From Paenibacillus sp. DMB5 (GTDB lineage: Bacteria > Bacillota > Bacilli > Paenibacillales > Paenibacillaceae): 64,000 bases of DNA. The position numbers and the translations under genes are program-made. The notes under the pieces were generated by a model. The model saw nothing but the letters and a program-made list of their open reading frames with translations, made no database searches and had not been told where the DNA came from. The stretch spans positions 62,001 through 126,000 of the forward strand of contig NZ_LRAC01000109.1 in the NCBI RefSeq assembly GCF_001517085.1, given 5' to 3'. Shown in pieces: positions 28,477-38,106 of this stretch. Position 1 is the first letter of the stretch; the number at the start of each line of letters is the position of its first letter.

Positions 28477-29855
28477 TTATTTAACTGCCTGTACCAGCCG
28501 CGGTGCAATTTCCTGCAGCGGCAGCACGTATTTCACACATTGCAATTCCACCGCAGAACGCGGCATTCCATAGACGACGCAGGTTTCTTCATTCTCGGCA
28601 AACGTCGAGGTTACACCTGAGTCGTGCAGAGCCTTCATCATTCTCGCACCATCGCTGCCCATCCCGGTCATTATGACCGCATGCCGCTCAAGGTCCGTAA
28701 GCGGTAGGAGGGATTCGTACAAGGTATCCACCGAAGGCCGGTGTCCGTTACGGGCTTCCTCCGTTGTAAGCTCAATCGCATATTGCCCGCCGGCTGCAGG
28801 GACAACCTTGAGATGATAGCCTCCCGGAGCAATGTATGCTGCTCCCTGGCGCAGAATCATACCATGTTCGGCTTCCGCCACTTCCAGCGGACTGAACGTA
28901 TTCAGACGCTGGGCCAGTGATTTAGTGAAATTGGGCGGCATGTGCTGCACAATCACTATCGGCGCAGGGAAATCTGCCGGGATATTCTCAAGAAACGTTT
29001 TGAGCGCCCGCGGTCCGCCTGTGGAGCAGCCGACCGCAACCAGCTTGCGCAATCCCTTCGTTCCAGGTTTGCGTTCCCCCCCCGAAGCTGGCGGCTCAGA
29101 GCGCGGAACGGAAGGCAGTTCTGGCAAGGGCTGTACCGTATCAGGCTGCTTGCGGTTCTTCGGCCGCTCGGATGCAGCAGGTTTAAGAGGAGCTGCCGGA
29201 GTCTTGGGCAGATTCCGCGTGGTGCTTATCCCGGATTTACTTGTATCCGGCAGCTTCGTGCCGGCATCCTGGACAGGCTGCTTAGGCTTGTCCACTGCAG
29301 GCTTAACGGGCACTTCCGCCGTTCTCTTTGGAAGCCCGGGCTTGCGTACCGGAAGCTCCGGCACAGCCGGCTTGCCGGTATTCACCGGCCGGGCGGATCC
29401 GGCAAGATTATGTCAGGTGCGTTCAGGGAAGCATTTCTCGCCTCACGCTGCTCACGGGCCAGCATAGCTCCCTTCATCTGCTCTATTAGCGATAAGCCAA
29501 CCGCTATAATATCCTGGGAATTCGTAATCGACGGTTTGCGGATAAAATCGAAGGCCCCTGATTCGAGTGCCATGATCGTTTCCCGCATTCCCTCTTCGTT
29601 AATCCCTGACAGCATAATGACCGGCAGCGGATGATTGGCCATAATGACCTTCAGAGCTTCAAGGCCGTTCATCTCCGGCATTTCCACATCCATCGTTACC
29701 AGATCAGGCTGGAGCTCGTTCACCTTGTCTACCGCTTCACGGCCATTCGCTGCTGTAGCAGTGACCTTGAAGTCAGGATCATTTTCGATTAAATCGGATA
29801 TGATCTTACGCATAAATGCGGAATCATCCACAACCAAAACTTTATAAGGCCTCAT
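28477..29855 (-). pseudogene. cheB: protein-glutamate methylesterase CheB, receiver and esterase in different frames
   Basis: Removes methyl groups from chemoreceptors when phosphorylated by CheA. The receiver domain (MRPYKVLVVDDSAFMRK; acceptor Asp in LVTMDVEMPEMNG) starts at 29855 and its frame ends at 29382 within the linker. The Pro/Lys-rich linker and catalytic domain (VAVGCSTGGPRALKTFL Ser, VIVQHMPPNF His, MTGMGSDGARMM Asp) read from about 29385 to 28477 in another frame. One base near 29386 would fuse them. The junction happens to be GTGA, so a split pair of coupled genes is possible, but there is no ribosome site for the second part. Confidence 0.8.
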
Positions 29856-29890
29856 AGCACTTCCACCTCTGTTCATCTAATTCTGAACAA

Positions 29891-30768
29891 TTACTGTTTT
29901 CGCTTCAACCACTTGTTGATAAATCCCCTGATGCCCTGTACCTTGACTGCTTCCACCGGTTCGGCGGACAGGTAATTGAGGGCAAGCCGTTGCACGTCTT
30001 TGGCTGCTGCACTGTTCGGAAAAGCCACTGAGAATGGAACTTGTTTCTTGACTGCCTGAACCACATGCACATCACTGCTGATAAAACCGAGAAAAGGGAT
30101 ATCCAGCTGCAGAAAGCGGCTTGCCGCCATACGTATTTTGTCGCCGGTGCCTCTGGCTTCCTTTTCATCCCCTGCCTGGTTCACAATCAGCTTGAAGGAT
30201 ACGTCAGGATGAGAATTGTGTACAACTTTCATCAGTGCATAAGCATCCGTAATTGCGGTTGGCTCCGGTGTTGTAACCACCAGACAATCATCGGCGGAGG
30301 TTATAAATTTCAGCGTTTCCTTGGAAAGCCCGGCGCCAGTATCAAACAGGATGAAGTCCATGGTGTCGGCAATCCGGGCGATCTGTGATGTAAAATAATT
30401 AAGGTCAGACTCGGAAAGGGAGAACAGCTCATCCATGCCTGAGCCGCCTGCAATAAACGGCAGATCACCGGGCCCGTTCTGGATAATCTGAGCAATATCT
30501 ACTTCTCTTTTTAGCAGGTGGTACAGATTATATTTAGCCGTAACTCCCATGAGCACATCGATGTTGGCCATCCCGATATCCGCATCGAACAAAAGCACCC
30601 GTCTGCCCATCGCTTTAAGCGCCAAAGCGAAATTCAGCGTGAAATTGGATTTCCCCACCCCACCTTTCCCGCTGCATACGGTAATAATCCGGGCCGAAGG
30701 ACGTCTCCGGGCTCGGGCTTGGAATCCCGGCTGGATACCAGCTGCCGCAAAGATTGTGCCTGATCCAT
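29891..30768 (-). pseudogene. flhG: flagellar number regulator FlhG (MinD-like ATPase), N-terminus out of frame
   Basis: Controls flagellar number and placement together with FlhF. The expected start is the ATG at 30768, overlapping the flhF stop as TGATG behind GGGGG. From it reads MDQAQSLRQLVSSRDSKPEP, which contains the DQAxxLR activator helix of the family. The ATPase domain (VCSGKGGVGKSNFTLNFAL Walker A, LLFDADIGMANIDVLMG, SADDCLVVTTPEPTA) is in the next frame from about 30708. One G added to the GG at 30707-30708 (CCCGG) joins them. The MinD domain to 29891 is complete, so a product made from another start could still have ATPase but not the FlhF-stimulating helix. Confidence 0.75.
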
Positions 30769-32153
30769 CAGGAGCCCCCTGTTCCCAGCAGCATTTCACT
30801 GAGCTGTTCTTTGGAAGCCATCAGCAGATCATCCGGAACATTTTGACCGTTGGCCAGGTATGACAATTTAAGCGGAAAGTCATTTAATACATTAAACAGC
30901 GGACCGTAGCTTCCTGTCTCATCCAGCTTGGTGAAAATGACCTTATCCAGCTGGTAGCGGCCGAAATGCTCGGCAATCAATTTCATATCCCGGCTTTTGG
31001 AAGTCATACTGAGCACCAGGAAGGTCTCACTCTTTAATTCCTTGGCAAGCAGGCTCTGGAGCTCCGCTACAAACATTTCATTACGGTAATTGCGTCCAGC
31101 CGTATCCATTAGTACCAGGTCACAGCTTTCCAGACGGAACATGGCTCTTTGCAGATCTCCCGGCGACTGTACTACCTCCAGCGGAATATTCAGAATGGCA
31201 GCGTATGTACGCAGCTGCTCCACTGCAGATATCCGGTAGGTATCGGAGGTAATAAGTCCTACTTTACGGCCATGCTTGAACAGCTGCTCGGCTGCCAGCT
31301 TGGCAATTGAGGTAGTTTTGCCTACACCGGTCGGTCCGGCAATATAGACGATTCTGGTATCCGGAGCAATCCCGCCGGCAATTCTTCCAGCCAGGAACTC
31401 ATTTATCTGCTCGCGCAGCTTCTTCCCAAACTGGTCAGCCGTCCAGGTCCGCCCATCTTCATTCCAGCGGTCATAAATATTGCCGATCCACTCCTCTATG
31501 AGCACCGCATCGGTATCCTGGTCGATCAGCTGACGCTTAAGCTCTTCCAGCATCTGAGGCAGCTCGACACCGCTTGATGAATAACGGGCAATCCGTTCCA
31601 TCCATTGTTTCATGTCCCTGATCTCGCGTAGTACATCGCTTTCCAGGGCTGAGGAAACAGCCGGATCAAGCCCTGCGTCAAGACTTTCGTACAATGTCGA
31701 CAGTGAACCTTTGGATTCCTTGGATTGTACAGAAGGCATAGTCTCGTCAGGCTTAATCTCGTTCTGCTCCTCTTCAACCGGCGGCATCACGGCCACCGCC
31801 CCTCTTGCCTCCTGGGCCTCGGACAGTGCCGCCGCAACTTCGGCGTAAGAATTGGCAGCAGGCCTTTCCTTGACAGGCGCCTGTGAGGCACTGGCTGCCT
31901 TCTGGTAAGCCTGGGGCACAGCGCTTCGCGGAATGCTTGGAGGCGCTGGCGGAGCGCTGCTTGCGGCGGCAGCTGGCTTGCGTGCCTCTTCAACCGCGGC
32001 TACCACCTCTATTTTCTTTTTCTGAAACATTCCCAAAAAACCGCCGATTTTAATCTCTTTGGTACTGAGGATTACAGCATCGCTTCCCAGTTCGCTGCGG
32101 ATGGAATGCATCGCGTCAGGCATCGTGTCGACCACATAACGCTTTACCCTCAT
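30768..32153 (-). CDS. flhF: flagellar biosynthesis GTPase FlhF
   Basis: SRP-type GTPase that fixes where flagella are built. 461 residues: N-terminal basic region (MRVKRYVVDTMPDAMH), an Ala/Pro/Glu-rich B region (about 60-175), then the N and G domains with G1 [16 protein letters not shown] near residue 272, SDTYRISAVEQLRTYA, G3 DTAGRNYRN and G4 TKLDETGSYG. Its ATG overlaps the flhA stop (ATGA) and its stop overlaps flhG. Frame intact. Confidence 0.96.
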   Translation of the reverse strand: MRVKRYVVDTMPDAMHSIRSELGSDAVILSTKEIKIGGFLGMFQKKKIEVVAAVEEARKPAAAASSAPPAPPSIPRSAVPQAYQKAASASQAPVKERPAANSYAEVAAALSEAQEARGAVAVMPPVEEEQNEIKPDETMPSVQSKESKGSLSTLYESLDAGLDPAVSSALESDVLREIRDMKQWMERIARYSSSGVELPQMLEELKRQLIDQDTDAVLIEEWIGNIYDRWNEDGRTWTADQFGKKLREQINEFLAGRIAGGIAPDTRIVYIAGPTGVGKTTSIAKLAAEQLFKHGRKVGLITSDTYRISAVEQLRTYAAILNIPLEVVQSPGDLQRAMFRLESCDLVLMDTAGRNYRNEMFVAELQSLLAKELKSETFLVLSMTSKSRDMKLIAEHFGRYQLDKVIFTKLDETGSYGPLFNVLNDFPLKLSYLANGQNVPDDLLMASKEQLSEMLLGTGGS

Positions 32154-34183
32154 AAGTTCACCACCCCAACGCTTTGAATTTCAATATTAGGCTCCAGTTC
32201 ACTGTATGATAATACTGGAATGTCCTGCATCGTCCGCTCGATCACCTGGCGCAGATACATCCGGATGGTCGGGGATGTCAGCACAATCGGCTGCTGGCCG
32301 GATTGAAGAAGACGGTTAATCTGTTCAGTAAGTCTTTGATAGACCGTTTGTGTGGACACCGGATCAAGAGCCAGATAACTGCCCTGCTCGGTCTGCTGGA
32401 CGCTTTCTGTAATTTTCTTTTCCAGATTGGGTCCGACTGTAATGACCCGCAGGGTTTCTCCCGTCTGGGAGAACTGCTGGGTAATCTGTCTTGAAAGCGA
32501 CTGGCGCACATATTCCGTGAGTATATCCGGATCTTTGGTATAAGTACCGTAGTCAGCCAGCGTCTCGAATATCGTGACCAGATCACGGATAGAGATTTTT
32601 TCGCGGAGCAGCTTGCCCAGCACCTTCTGAATGTCACCGATAGCAAGTACCGAAGGCATAAGTTCATCAACCAGCACAGGATAGTTCTCACGCAGGTTGT
32701 CCACCAGCTGCTTCGTTTCCTGACGTCCAAGCAATTCATGCCCGTGGCGTTTAATCAGCTCTGTCAGATGTGTAGCTACAACTGAAGGCGGATCTACGAC
32801 GGTATATCCGGACAGCTCAGCCCGATCCTTAACCGTTTCGTCAATCCACAATGCCGGAAGACCAAATGAAGGTTCGACAGTTTCTATACCGTTAATTGAC
32901 TCATCATCATACCCGGGACTCATGGCAAGATAGTGATTAAGTAATAATTCACCGCCGCCGACGGTATTTCCTTTAATTTTTATGACATATTCATTCGGTT
33001 TTAGTTGAATATTGTCGCGGATCCGTACAACAGGAACAATAAGCCCCATTTCCAGGGCACACTGACGCCTGATCATAATAATCCGGTCAAGCAGATCCCC
33101 GCCCTGTGAAGTATCAGCCAGCGGAATCAGCCCATAGCCAAACTCAAATTCTATAGGGTCAACTGACAGCAGATTGATCACACTTTCCGGACTGCGTACT
33201 TCTTCAATCTGTTTCTCTTCAACCAGCTGTTCATCAGCGATCTGCTTTTTATTAGCCCTCTGTCCCATACTATAGGCCGCATAAGCCAGAAGTCCTGCGA
33301 GTGGCAATGTGGACATTACAGTAATAGGGGTAAAGAAACCAAGGAAAGCGATCGTTACTGCCACGATGTAGAGAAGATTTGGATACGACATTAGCTGACC
33401 TGTGAGGTCTTCGGCCAAATTTCCGTCCGATGCGGCTCTTGTAACTATCAGACCGGAAGCAGTAGAAATCAGCAAAGCGGGAATCTGGCTTACAAGACCA
33501 TCGCCGATGGTCAATACCGAATATGTTGACAAGGCTTCGGAAAAATCCATGCCATGAACAACCATTCCGATAATAAAGCCGCCGATTAAGTTAATTAACA
33601 GGATGATAATACTGGCAATTGCATCGCCTTTAACAAATTTACTCGCACCATCCATCGATCCGAAAAAGTCTGCTTCGCGCTCTATTTTGAGGCGGCGTTC
33701 CTTTGCCTGCTGCTCGTTAATCATCCCGGCATTCAAATCGGCATCAATACTCATCTGTTTTCCGGGCATTGCATCCAGGGTAAAGCGGGCGCCTACCTCG
33801 GCAACGCGTTCGGAACCTTTAGTAATAACTATAAATTGTACTACAACCAAAATAAGAAACACGATAAATCCGATGGCGATTTGTCCGCCGGCGATCCAGC
33901 TGCCGAAGGTTGCAACAACTTCACCTGCATGGCCATCTTTGAGAATCAGCTTGGTTGTAGAAATATTCAGTGCCAGACGAAATAGCGTTGTTATCAACAA
34001 TAAAGAAGGGAAGATGGAAAATTGCAACGCTTCCTTATTGTTCATAGCAACCAGAATAATCATGAGAGCCAATGAAATATTAATAATGAGCAGTATATCC
34101 AAAAGCCAGACCGGGATAGGCAGAATCATCATAAGCACAATGCCTATAATGCCCATCAAAACTGATATATCTCTAGCTTTCAA
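32150..34183 (-). CDS. flhA: flagellar export gate protein FlhA
   Basis: Largest membrane protein of the flagellar type III export gate. 677 residues: about eight membrane segments in the first 300 residues, the FHIPEP-family loop with RVAEVGARFTLDAMPGKQMSID (split: RVAEVGARFTLDAMPGKQ) near residue 140, and a cytoplasmic C-terminal domain that docks chaperone-substrate complexes. Follows flhB by 19 bases. Confidence 0.97.
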   Translation of the reverse strand: MKARDISVLMGIIGIVLMMILPIPVWLLDILLIINISLALMIILVAMNNKEALQFSIFPSLLLITTLFRLALNISTTKLILKDGHAGEVVATFGSWIAGGQIAIGFIVFLILVVVQFIVITKGSERVAEVGARFTLDAMPGKQMSIDADLNAGMINEQQAKERRLKIEREADFFGSMDGASKFVKGDAIASIIILLINLIGGFIIGMVVHGMDFSEALSTYSVLTIGDGLVSQIPALLISTASGLIVTRAASDGNLAEDLTGQLMSYPNLLYIVAVTIAFLGFFTPITVMSTLPLAGLLAYAAYSMGQRANKKQIADEQLVEEKQIEEVRSPESVINLLSVDPIEFEFGYGLIPLADTSQGGDLLDRIIMIRRQCALEMGLIVPVVRIRDNIQLKPNEYVIKIKGNTVGGGELLLNHYLAMSPGYDDESINGIETVEPSFGLPALWIDETVKDRAELSGYTVVDPPSVVATHLTELIKRHGHELLGRQETKQLVDNLRENYPVLVDELMPSVLAIGDIQKVLGKLLREKISIRDLVTIFETLADYGTYTKDPDILTEYVRQSLSRQITQQFSQTGETLRVITVGPNLEKKITESVQQTEQGSYLALDPVSTQTVYQRLTEQINRLLQSGQQPIVLTSPTIRMYLRQVIERTMQDIPVLSYSELEPNIEIQSVGVVNL

Positions 34184-34202
34184 TGTCCGTTACCTCCCCC
34201 GG

Positions 34203-35297
34203 TTATTTCCTTTTACCTTTTAACTTGTATACATAGGCCAGCACTTCGGCAACCGCCTGGAACAGATCTTGGGGGACTACATCCCCGATTTCTGCCCTTT
34301 GGAATAAAGCCCGTGCGAGCGGCTTGTTCTCCATCGTTGTAACACCATGTTCCTTAGCTAGCTCCCTGATCCGGAGCGCAACATAATCCTGGCCTTTGGC
34401 AACAATCTGCGGAGCCTCCATAGTGGAACCGTCATATTTTAATGCTACTGCAAAATGAGTAGGGTTCGTAATAATTACATCTGCATTGGGAACCTCCTGC
34501 ATCATGCGCATCATAGCCATTTTACGTTGGGCCGCTTTGATCTTCCCCTTAATCTGGGGATCACCCTCCTGATTTTTGTATTCATCCTTAATTTCCTGCT
34601 TAGACATCTTTAGACTCTTCTCATGCTGGAATCTCTGATAGATATAATCGAAAATAGCCAGAACCAATAGAACAGATCCGATTTTGAGCCCCAGATTCAT
34701 CGTCATCTTTGCCGCATAACGGTAGGCTCCTTCTGCATCAACATGAGTAAGTGAAGCAATACTGTCCCTCTCACCCCAAAGAGCGCTGTATACCAGGTAT
34801 GCAACAATCAGCAATTTAAACACAGATTTGAGAAATTCCACAAATGATCTCATCGAGAAAATATTCTTAAATCCGCTAATCGGATTTAATTTGCTGAATT
34901 TAGGAGTGATTCCGGTTGTAGTATAAAGGAAACCTACTTCAGCATAATTAACGACTAAAGCAGCTACAAGGATAATAATCAGAAGCGGAGCCAATAAAAT
35001 CAGAATCTGTATCCCGTACTCATTAAACATTTTGATAACATTGTCCGAAGTGACTTCCATCAGCATACGGTTCTTTAAAACATCTGTATAAAGTGTTATT
35101 AAACGTTCCTTCATATAGCTTCCAAACGAAATCATACTTATCAATGCAGAAAGCAGGACTATAGCACCGGACAGCTCAGCACTTTTGGGAACCTGACCTT
35201 GTTTGCGGGCATCTGAACGTTTTTTCCCTGTAGGCTTCTCGGTCTTGTCTCCTCCAAAGAGCTGGAGATCCAGTTTATATCTTCTTACTTCATGCAT
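34203..35297 (-). CDS. flhB: flagellar export switch protein FlhB
   Basis: Switches export from hook to filament substrates through self-cleavage. I chose the ATG at 35297 (MHEVRRYKLDLQLFGGDKTE), 8 bases from AGGAGA; 364 residues. Four membrane segments between about 30 and 220, then the cytoplasmic domain with the autocleavage motif NPTH (VIITNPTHFAVALKYD) near residue 275. Frame intact. Confidence 0.97.
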   Translation of the reverse strand: MHEVRRYKLDLQLFGGDKTEKPTGKKRSDARKQGQVPKSAELSGAIVLLSALISMISFGSYMKERLITLYTDVLKNRMLMEVTSDNVIKMFNEYGIQILILLAPLLIIILVAALVVNYAEVGFLYTTTGITPKFSKLNPISGFKNIFSMRSFVEFLKSVFKLLIVAYLVYSALWGERDSIASLTHVDAEGAYRYAAKMTMNLGLKIGSVLLVLAIFDYIYQRFQHEKSLKMSKQEIKDEYKNQEGDPQIKGKIKAAQRKMAMMRMMQEVPNADVIITNPTHFAVALKYDGSTMEAPQIVAKGQDYVALRIRELAKEHGVTTMENKPLARALFQRAEIGDVVPQDLFQAVAEVLAYVYKLKGKRK

Positions 35298-35321
35298 ATC
35301 ACATTCTCTCCTCACAGTTAC

Positions 35322-36113
35322 CTAAGGACTCTTCCTCAAGAGGACGAGCAAATTCTGCATAGACTCAAACATGATGTCGTAAAGATTCTGAAACAAATAA
35401 GCAAGGCCCGGCATAAGGATAAGAAATAATGCAAGGCCTATAATGATTTTGAGCGGAACTCCAATTACAAACACATTATATTGCGGGGCTGTCCTTGCCA
35501 GGAATGCCAATCCTACATCAGTAAGAAACAAAGCTGTTACCAACGGAGCTGACATTTGAAAAGCTAACATAAAAGATTGTGCGAAACTGCGAACCAGGAA
35601 ATCAGAAAGGCTCCCGTCCAGCATTTTAGAAAATATGATATTGTCAATAGGCACCCAGTCATAGCTGTAGACAATGGCATTAAGCAAATGATGATGACCA
35701 TTCATGATCACAAACATGGTCAGCGCAATCATATATTTGAAGTTACCAAAAATCGGAGCAGACGTGCCAGTGAGCGGATCTATTACGTTAGCGATGGCAA
35801 AGCCGATTTGGATATCAATAAATGAACCGGCTGTTTGAATCGTCATAAACATTAGATAACCGATAAATCCGAGCAGCAGCCCTATTAACACTTCTCTGAT
35901 AATAAGAATGATGTAGGTCAGGTCCTGGGGAACAGTTATTCCCGTCCCGCCTGAGCTAAATATGATCATGGACACAAAAAAAGACAATCCGATTTTGAAT
36001 TGTAACGGTATACTGCGCGAGGAAAAGACCGGAACAACAACAAAAAAGGAGGTAATTCGACAAAAAATCAGCAGAAAGACAGGAAAACTTTGCAGCAGAG
36101 TCTCTATGTTCAT
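35322..36113 (-). CDS. fliR: flagellar export gate protein FliR
   Basis: Part of the FliPQR helical core of the export gate. 263 residues with five or six membrane segments; recognisable stretches are FLLIFCRITSFFVVVPVF near residue 13, GFAIANVIDPLTG near 108 and AFQMSAPLVTALFLTDVGLAFLART (split: AFQMSAPLVTALFLTDVG) near 180. Starts 4 bases after the fliQ stop. Confidence 0.96.
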   Translation of the reverse strand: MNIETLLQSFPVFLLIFCRITSFFVVVPVFSSRSIPLQFKIGLSFFVSMIIFSSGGTGITVPQDLTYIILIIREVLIGLLLGFIGYLMFMTIQTAGSFIDIQIGFAIANVIDPLTGTSAPIFGNFKYMIALTMFVIMNGHHHLLNAIVYSYDWVPIDNIIFSKMLDGSLSDFLVRSFAQSFMLAFQMSAPLVTALFLTDVGLAFLARTAPQYNVFVIGVPLKIIIGLALFLILMPGLAYLFQNLYDIMFESMQNLLVLLRKSP

Positions 36114-36117
36114 GAGC

Positions 36118-36387
36118 TTAACCGATATACATATAGAGATTGCCCAAAATTTGTCCGGTAAAATCTACTAGTTTGGTAATAATCCAAGGTCCAAACAGCA
36201 GCAAAGCGAGCAGCACGGCAACAATTTTCGGGACAAAGGCTAAGGTCTGCTCCTGAATTTGCGTTGTCGCCTGAAAGATACTGACGATCAGCCCCACCAC
36301 CAGACCAAGGATCAGCATGGGGGCACTTGTTTCAAGTATCAAATATACAGCCTGACCGGCTATACCGATGATAAACTCCGCATTCAT
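36118..36387 (-). CDS. fliQ: flagellar export gate protein FliQ
   Basis: Small core subunit of the export gate. 89 residues with two membrane segments (about 17-40 and 50-72), with the conserved SIFQATTQIQEQTLAFVPKI stretch between them. Directly after fliP and before fliR, as in nearly all flagellar operons. Confidence 0.96.
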   Translation of the reverse strand: MNAEFIIGIAGQAVYLILETSAPMLILGLVVGLIVSIFQATTQIQEQTLAFVPKIVAVLLALLLFGPWIITKLVDFTGQILGNLYMYIG

Positions 36388-36410
36388 CCCCGTTTGCCTC
36401 CTCTCAATTG

Positions 36411-37178
36411 TCAGGTGTTGAAACTAAGCAGCAGTGATTGTACGACCAGGTACCAGCCATCCACCAGTACAAAAAGCATTATTTTGAATGGTAATGAAAT
36501 CATAACCGGAGGCAGCATCATCATACCCATGGCCATCAGTGTACTGGAAACAACAACGTCAATAACCAGAAAAGGGATAAATATCATAAAACCCATCATA
36601 AAGGCCTTTTTCATCTCACCAATGGCAAAAGCAGGCACCATTACCGTAAGCGGAATATCGCTGTAGGTGGCAGGCTTGACCGTAGCATTGCCGCCGGTAT
36701 AATTCATAAACAGCAGCAAGTCTTTGGTGTTGGTCTGCTTGAACATAAATTCCTTCATCGGGTCGGCTGCTTTGGCGAGCGCCTCGGTCTGGGTAAGCGT
36801 CCCCTTCATGTACGGCTGCAGTGCCTGTTCATTCACCTGTGAAAGCGTGGGTGACATAATAAATAGCGTCAGAAACAAGGCAAGTCCCACCAGCACCTGG
36901 TTAGGAGGCATTTGCTGCGTGCCGAGGGAGGTTCTGACAAAGCCCAGCACGATAACGATCCGCGTAAAGCTGGTCATAAGGACTAAAAAAGCCGGGGCCA
37001 CACTCAAAACTGTCACAAGCAGCAGAATTGAGATGGAGCTGGTTCCCCCGCCGGCTGTGCCGTCACTGTCTCCGACCTGAATATTAATATTCGGAATAGG
37101 ATCTGCGTGAATCGGATGCATAAGCAACATACTGAACATACCGAGCAAAAGAAATGAAAGAATCAGCTTTTTGTTCAT
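36411..37178 (-). CDS. fliP: flagellar export gate protein FliP
   Basis: Pore-forming gate subunit. 255 residues, with an N-terminal signal peptide (MNKKLILSFLLLGMFSMLL), a short external loop and four membrane segments; typical stretches TSFTRIVIVLGFVRTSLGTQ (split: TSFTRIVIVLGFVR), PNQVLVGLALFLTLFIMSP and PFLVIDVVVSSTLMAMGMMM. Its start overlaps the fliO stop (ATGA). Confidence 0.97.
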   Translation of the reverse strand: MNKKLILSFLLLGMFSMLLMHPIHADPIPNINIQVGDSDGTAGGGTSSISILLLVTVLSVAPAFLVLMTSFTRIVIVLGFVRTSLGTQQMPPNQVLVGLALFLTLFIMSPTLSQVNEQALQPYMKGTLTQTEALAKAADPMKEFMFKQTNTKDLLLFMNYTGGNATVKPATYSDIPLTVMVPAFAIGEMKKAFMMGFMIFIPFLVIDVVVSSTLMAMGMMMLPPVMISLPFKIMLFVLVDGWYLVVQSLLLSFNT

Positions 37179-37702
37179 AAATTCCTCGACTCATCCTTAA
37201 GACTGTCATCCCGGAGAAGCTCTTCCATTTTCTCTTTACGCTCAGGCGACTGCGCAAGCTTGGATTGCAAGGTCTCATAAAAAGAGGATGTTTCATTAAG
37301 TTCGATTTCCTGGGAAGGCACCTCTCCGCGCACCTTGGTTTTGATCTTGGATAAAAGCGGCTCCAGCAAATTACTCTGCCCTGCCGCCTGATCCTCAAAT
37401 CTGGAGATGATAAGCGCTACCTCAGCGGGATCAGTGATTTTGTCCAAAATGGATATATTCTCACCAATCCCGATCAGGTAGAGGCTGCCACCGATTTCCA
37501 GAATCTGCACCGACTTGTTGGGACCCATACCGACCGCTCCAAGCGTCCGGATGGACTGTCCGCTCATTAAAGTCTGATTGCGGCGACCGAGAAAGCGGAT
37601 CAGCAGCACTATAAGAACCACAATAATAACAAGAACAAATATTACTTTCAGTAAACTCAGCAGGGGATTGCTGTCTCCGAGCGTTCCGGAATTGGCTAAC
37701 AT
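37175..37702 (-). CDS. fliO: flagellar biosynthesis protein FliO/FliZ
   Basis: Membrane scaffold that helps FliP assemble. 175 residues with one membrane segment (LLSLLKVIFVLVIIVVLIVL, about 14-36), the conserved SIRTLGAVGMGPNKSVQILEIGG segment near residue 52 (split: RTLGAVGMGPNKSVQ), and a polar tail. Between cheY and fliP as in Bacillus, where it is called FliZ. Confidence 0.92.
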   Translation of the reverse strand: MLANSGTLGDSNPLLSLLKVIFVLVIIVVLIVLLIRFLGRRNQTLMSGQSIRTLGAVGMGPNKSVQILEIGGSLYLIGIGENISILDKITDPAEVALIISRFEDQAAGQSNLLEPLLSKIKTKVRGEVPSQEIELNETSSFYETLQSKLAQSPERKEKMEELLRDDSLKDESRNL

Positions 37703-37714
37703 GCCTTATGTTTC

Positions 37715-38080
37715 CTATACGCCCAGCGTCTTGTTGATAGCTTCGATAACACGGTCTGCCTGAAACGGCTTCACGATGAAATCTTTGGCACCCGCCTGAA
37801 TAGCATCAATAACCATAGCCTGCTGACCCATGGCTGAGCACATGATGACCTTGGCGCTGGCGTCTACTTTTTTGATTTCTTTCAGGGCGGCAATACCGTC
37901 CATTTCAGGCATGGTGATATCCATTGTAATCAGATCCGGGCGCAGCTCCTTAAACTTTTCGATCGCCTGTGCACCGTCCTGGGCTTCCCCCACTACCTCA
38001 AATCCGTTTTTCGACAAAATGTCACGGATCATCATTCTCATAAATGCTGCATCGTCCACGATTAGAATTCGGTTAGCCAT
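37715..38080 (-). CDS. cheY: chemotaxis response regulator CheY
   Basis: Single receiver domain that binds the switch proteins FliM/FliY when phosphorylated by CheA. 121 residues from the ATG at 38080 (MANRILIVDDAAFMRMM), which has GGGAGG upstream. Metal-binding DD at residues 9-10, phosphoacceptor Asp in LITMDITMPEMDG near 54, the Thr/Ser region MCSAMGQQAMV near 84, and Lys in DFIVKPFQ near 105. Confidence 0.96.
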   Translation of the reverse strand: MANRILIVDDAAFMRMMIRDILSKNGFEVVGEAQDGAQAIEKFKELRPDLITMDITMPEMDGIAALKEIKKVDASAKVIMCSAMGQQAMVIDAIQAGAKDFIVKPFQADRVIEAINKTLGV

Positions 38081-38106
38081 TTTAAAAAAATCCTCCCTAA
38101 GTATGT

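Noticed and set aside
29891..30799. FlhG starting at 30799 inside flhF
   Set aside because: That start gives a non-family N-terminus (MKCCWEQGAPDG); the TGATG start at 30768 with the DQAQSLR helix is far better, which is why a frame break is called.
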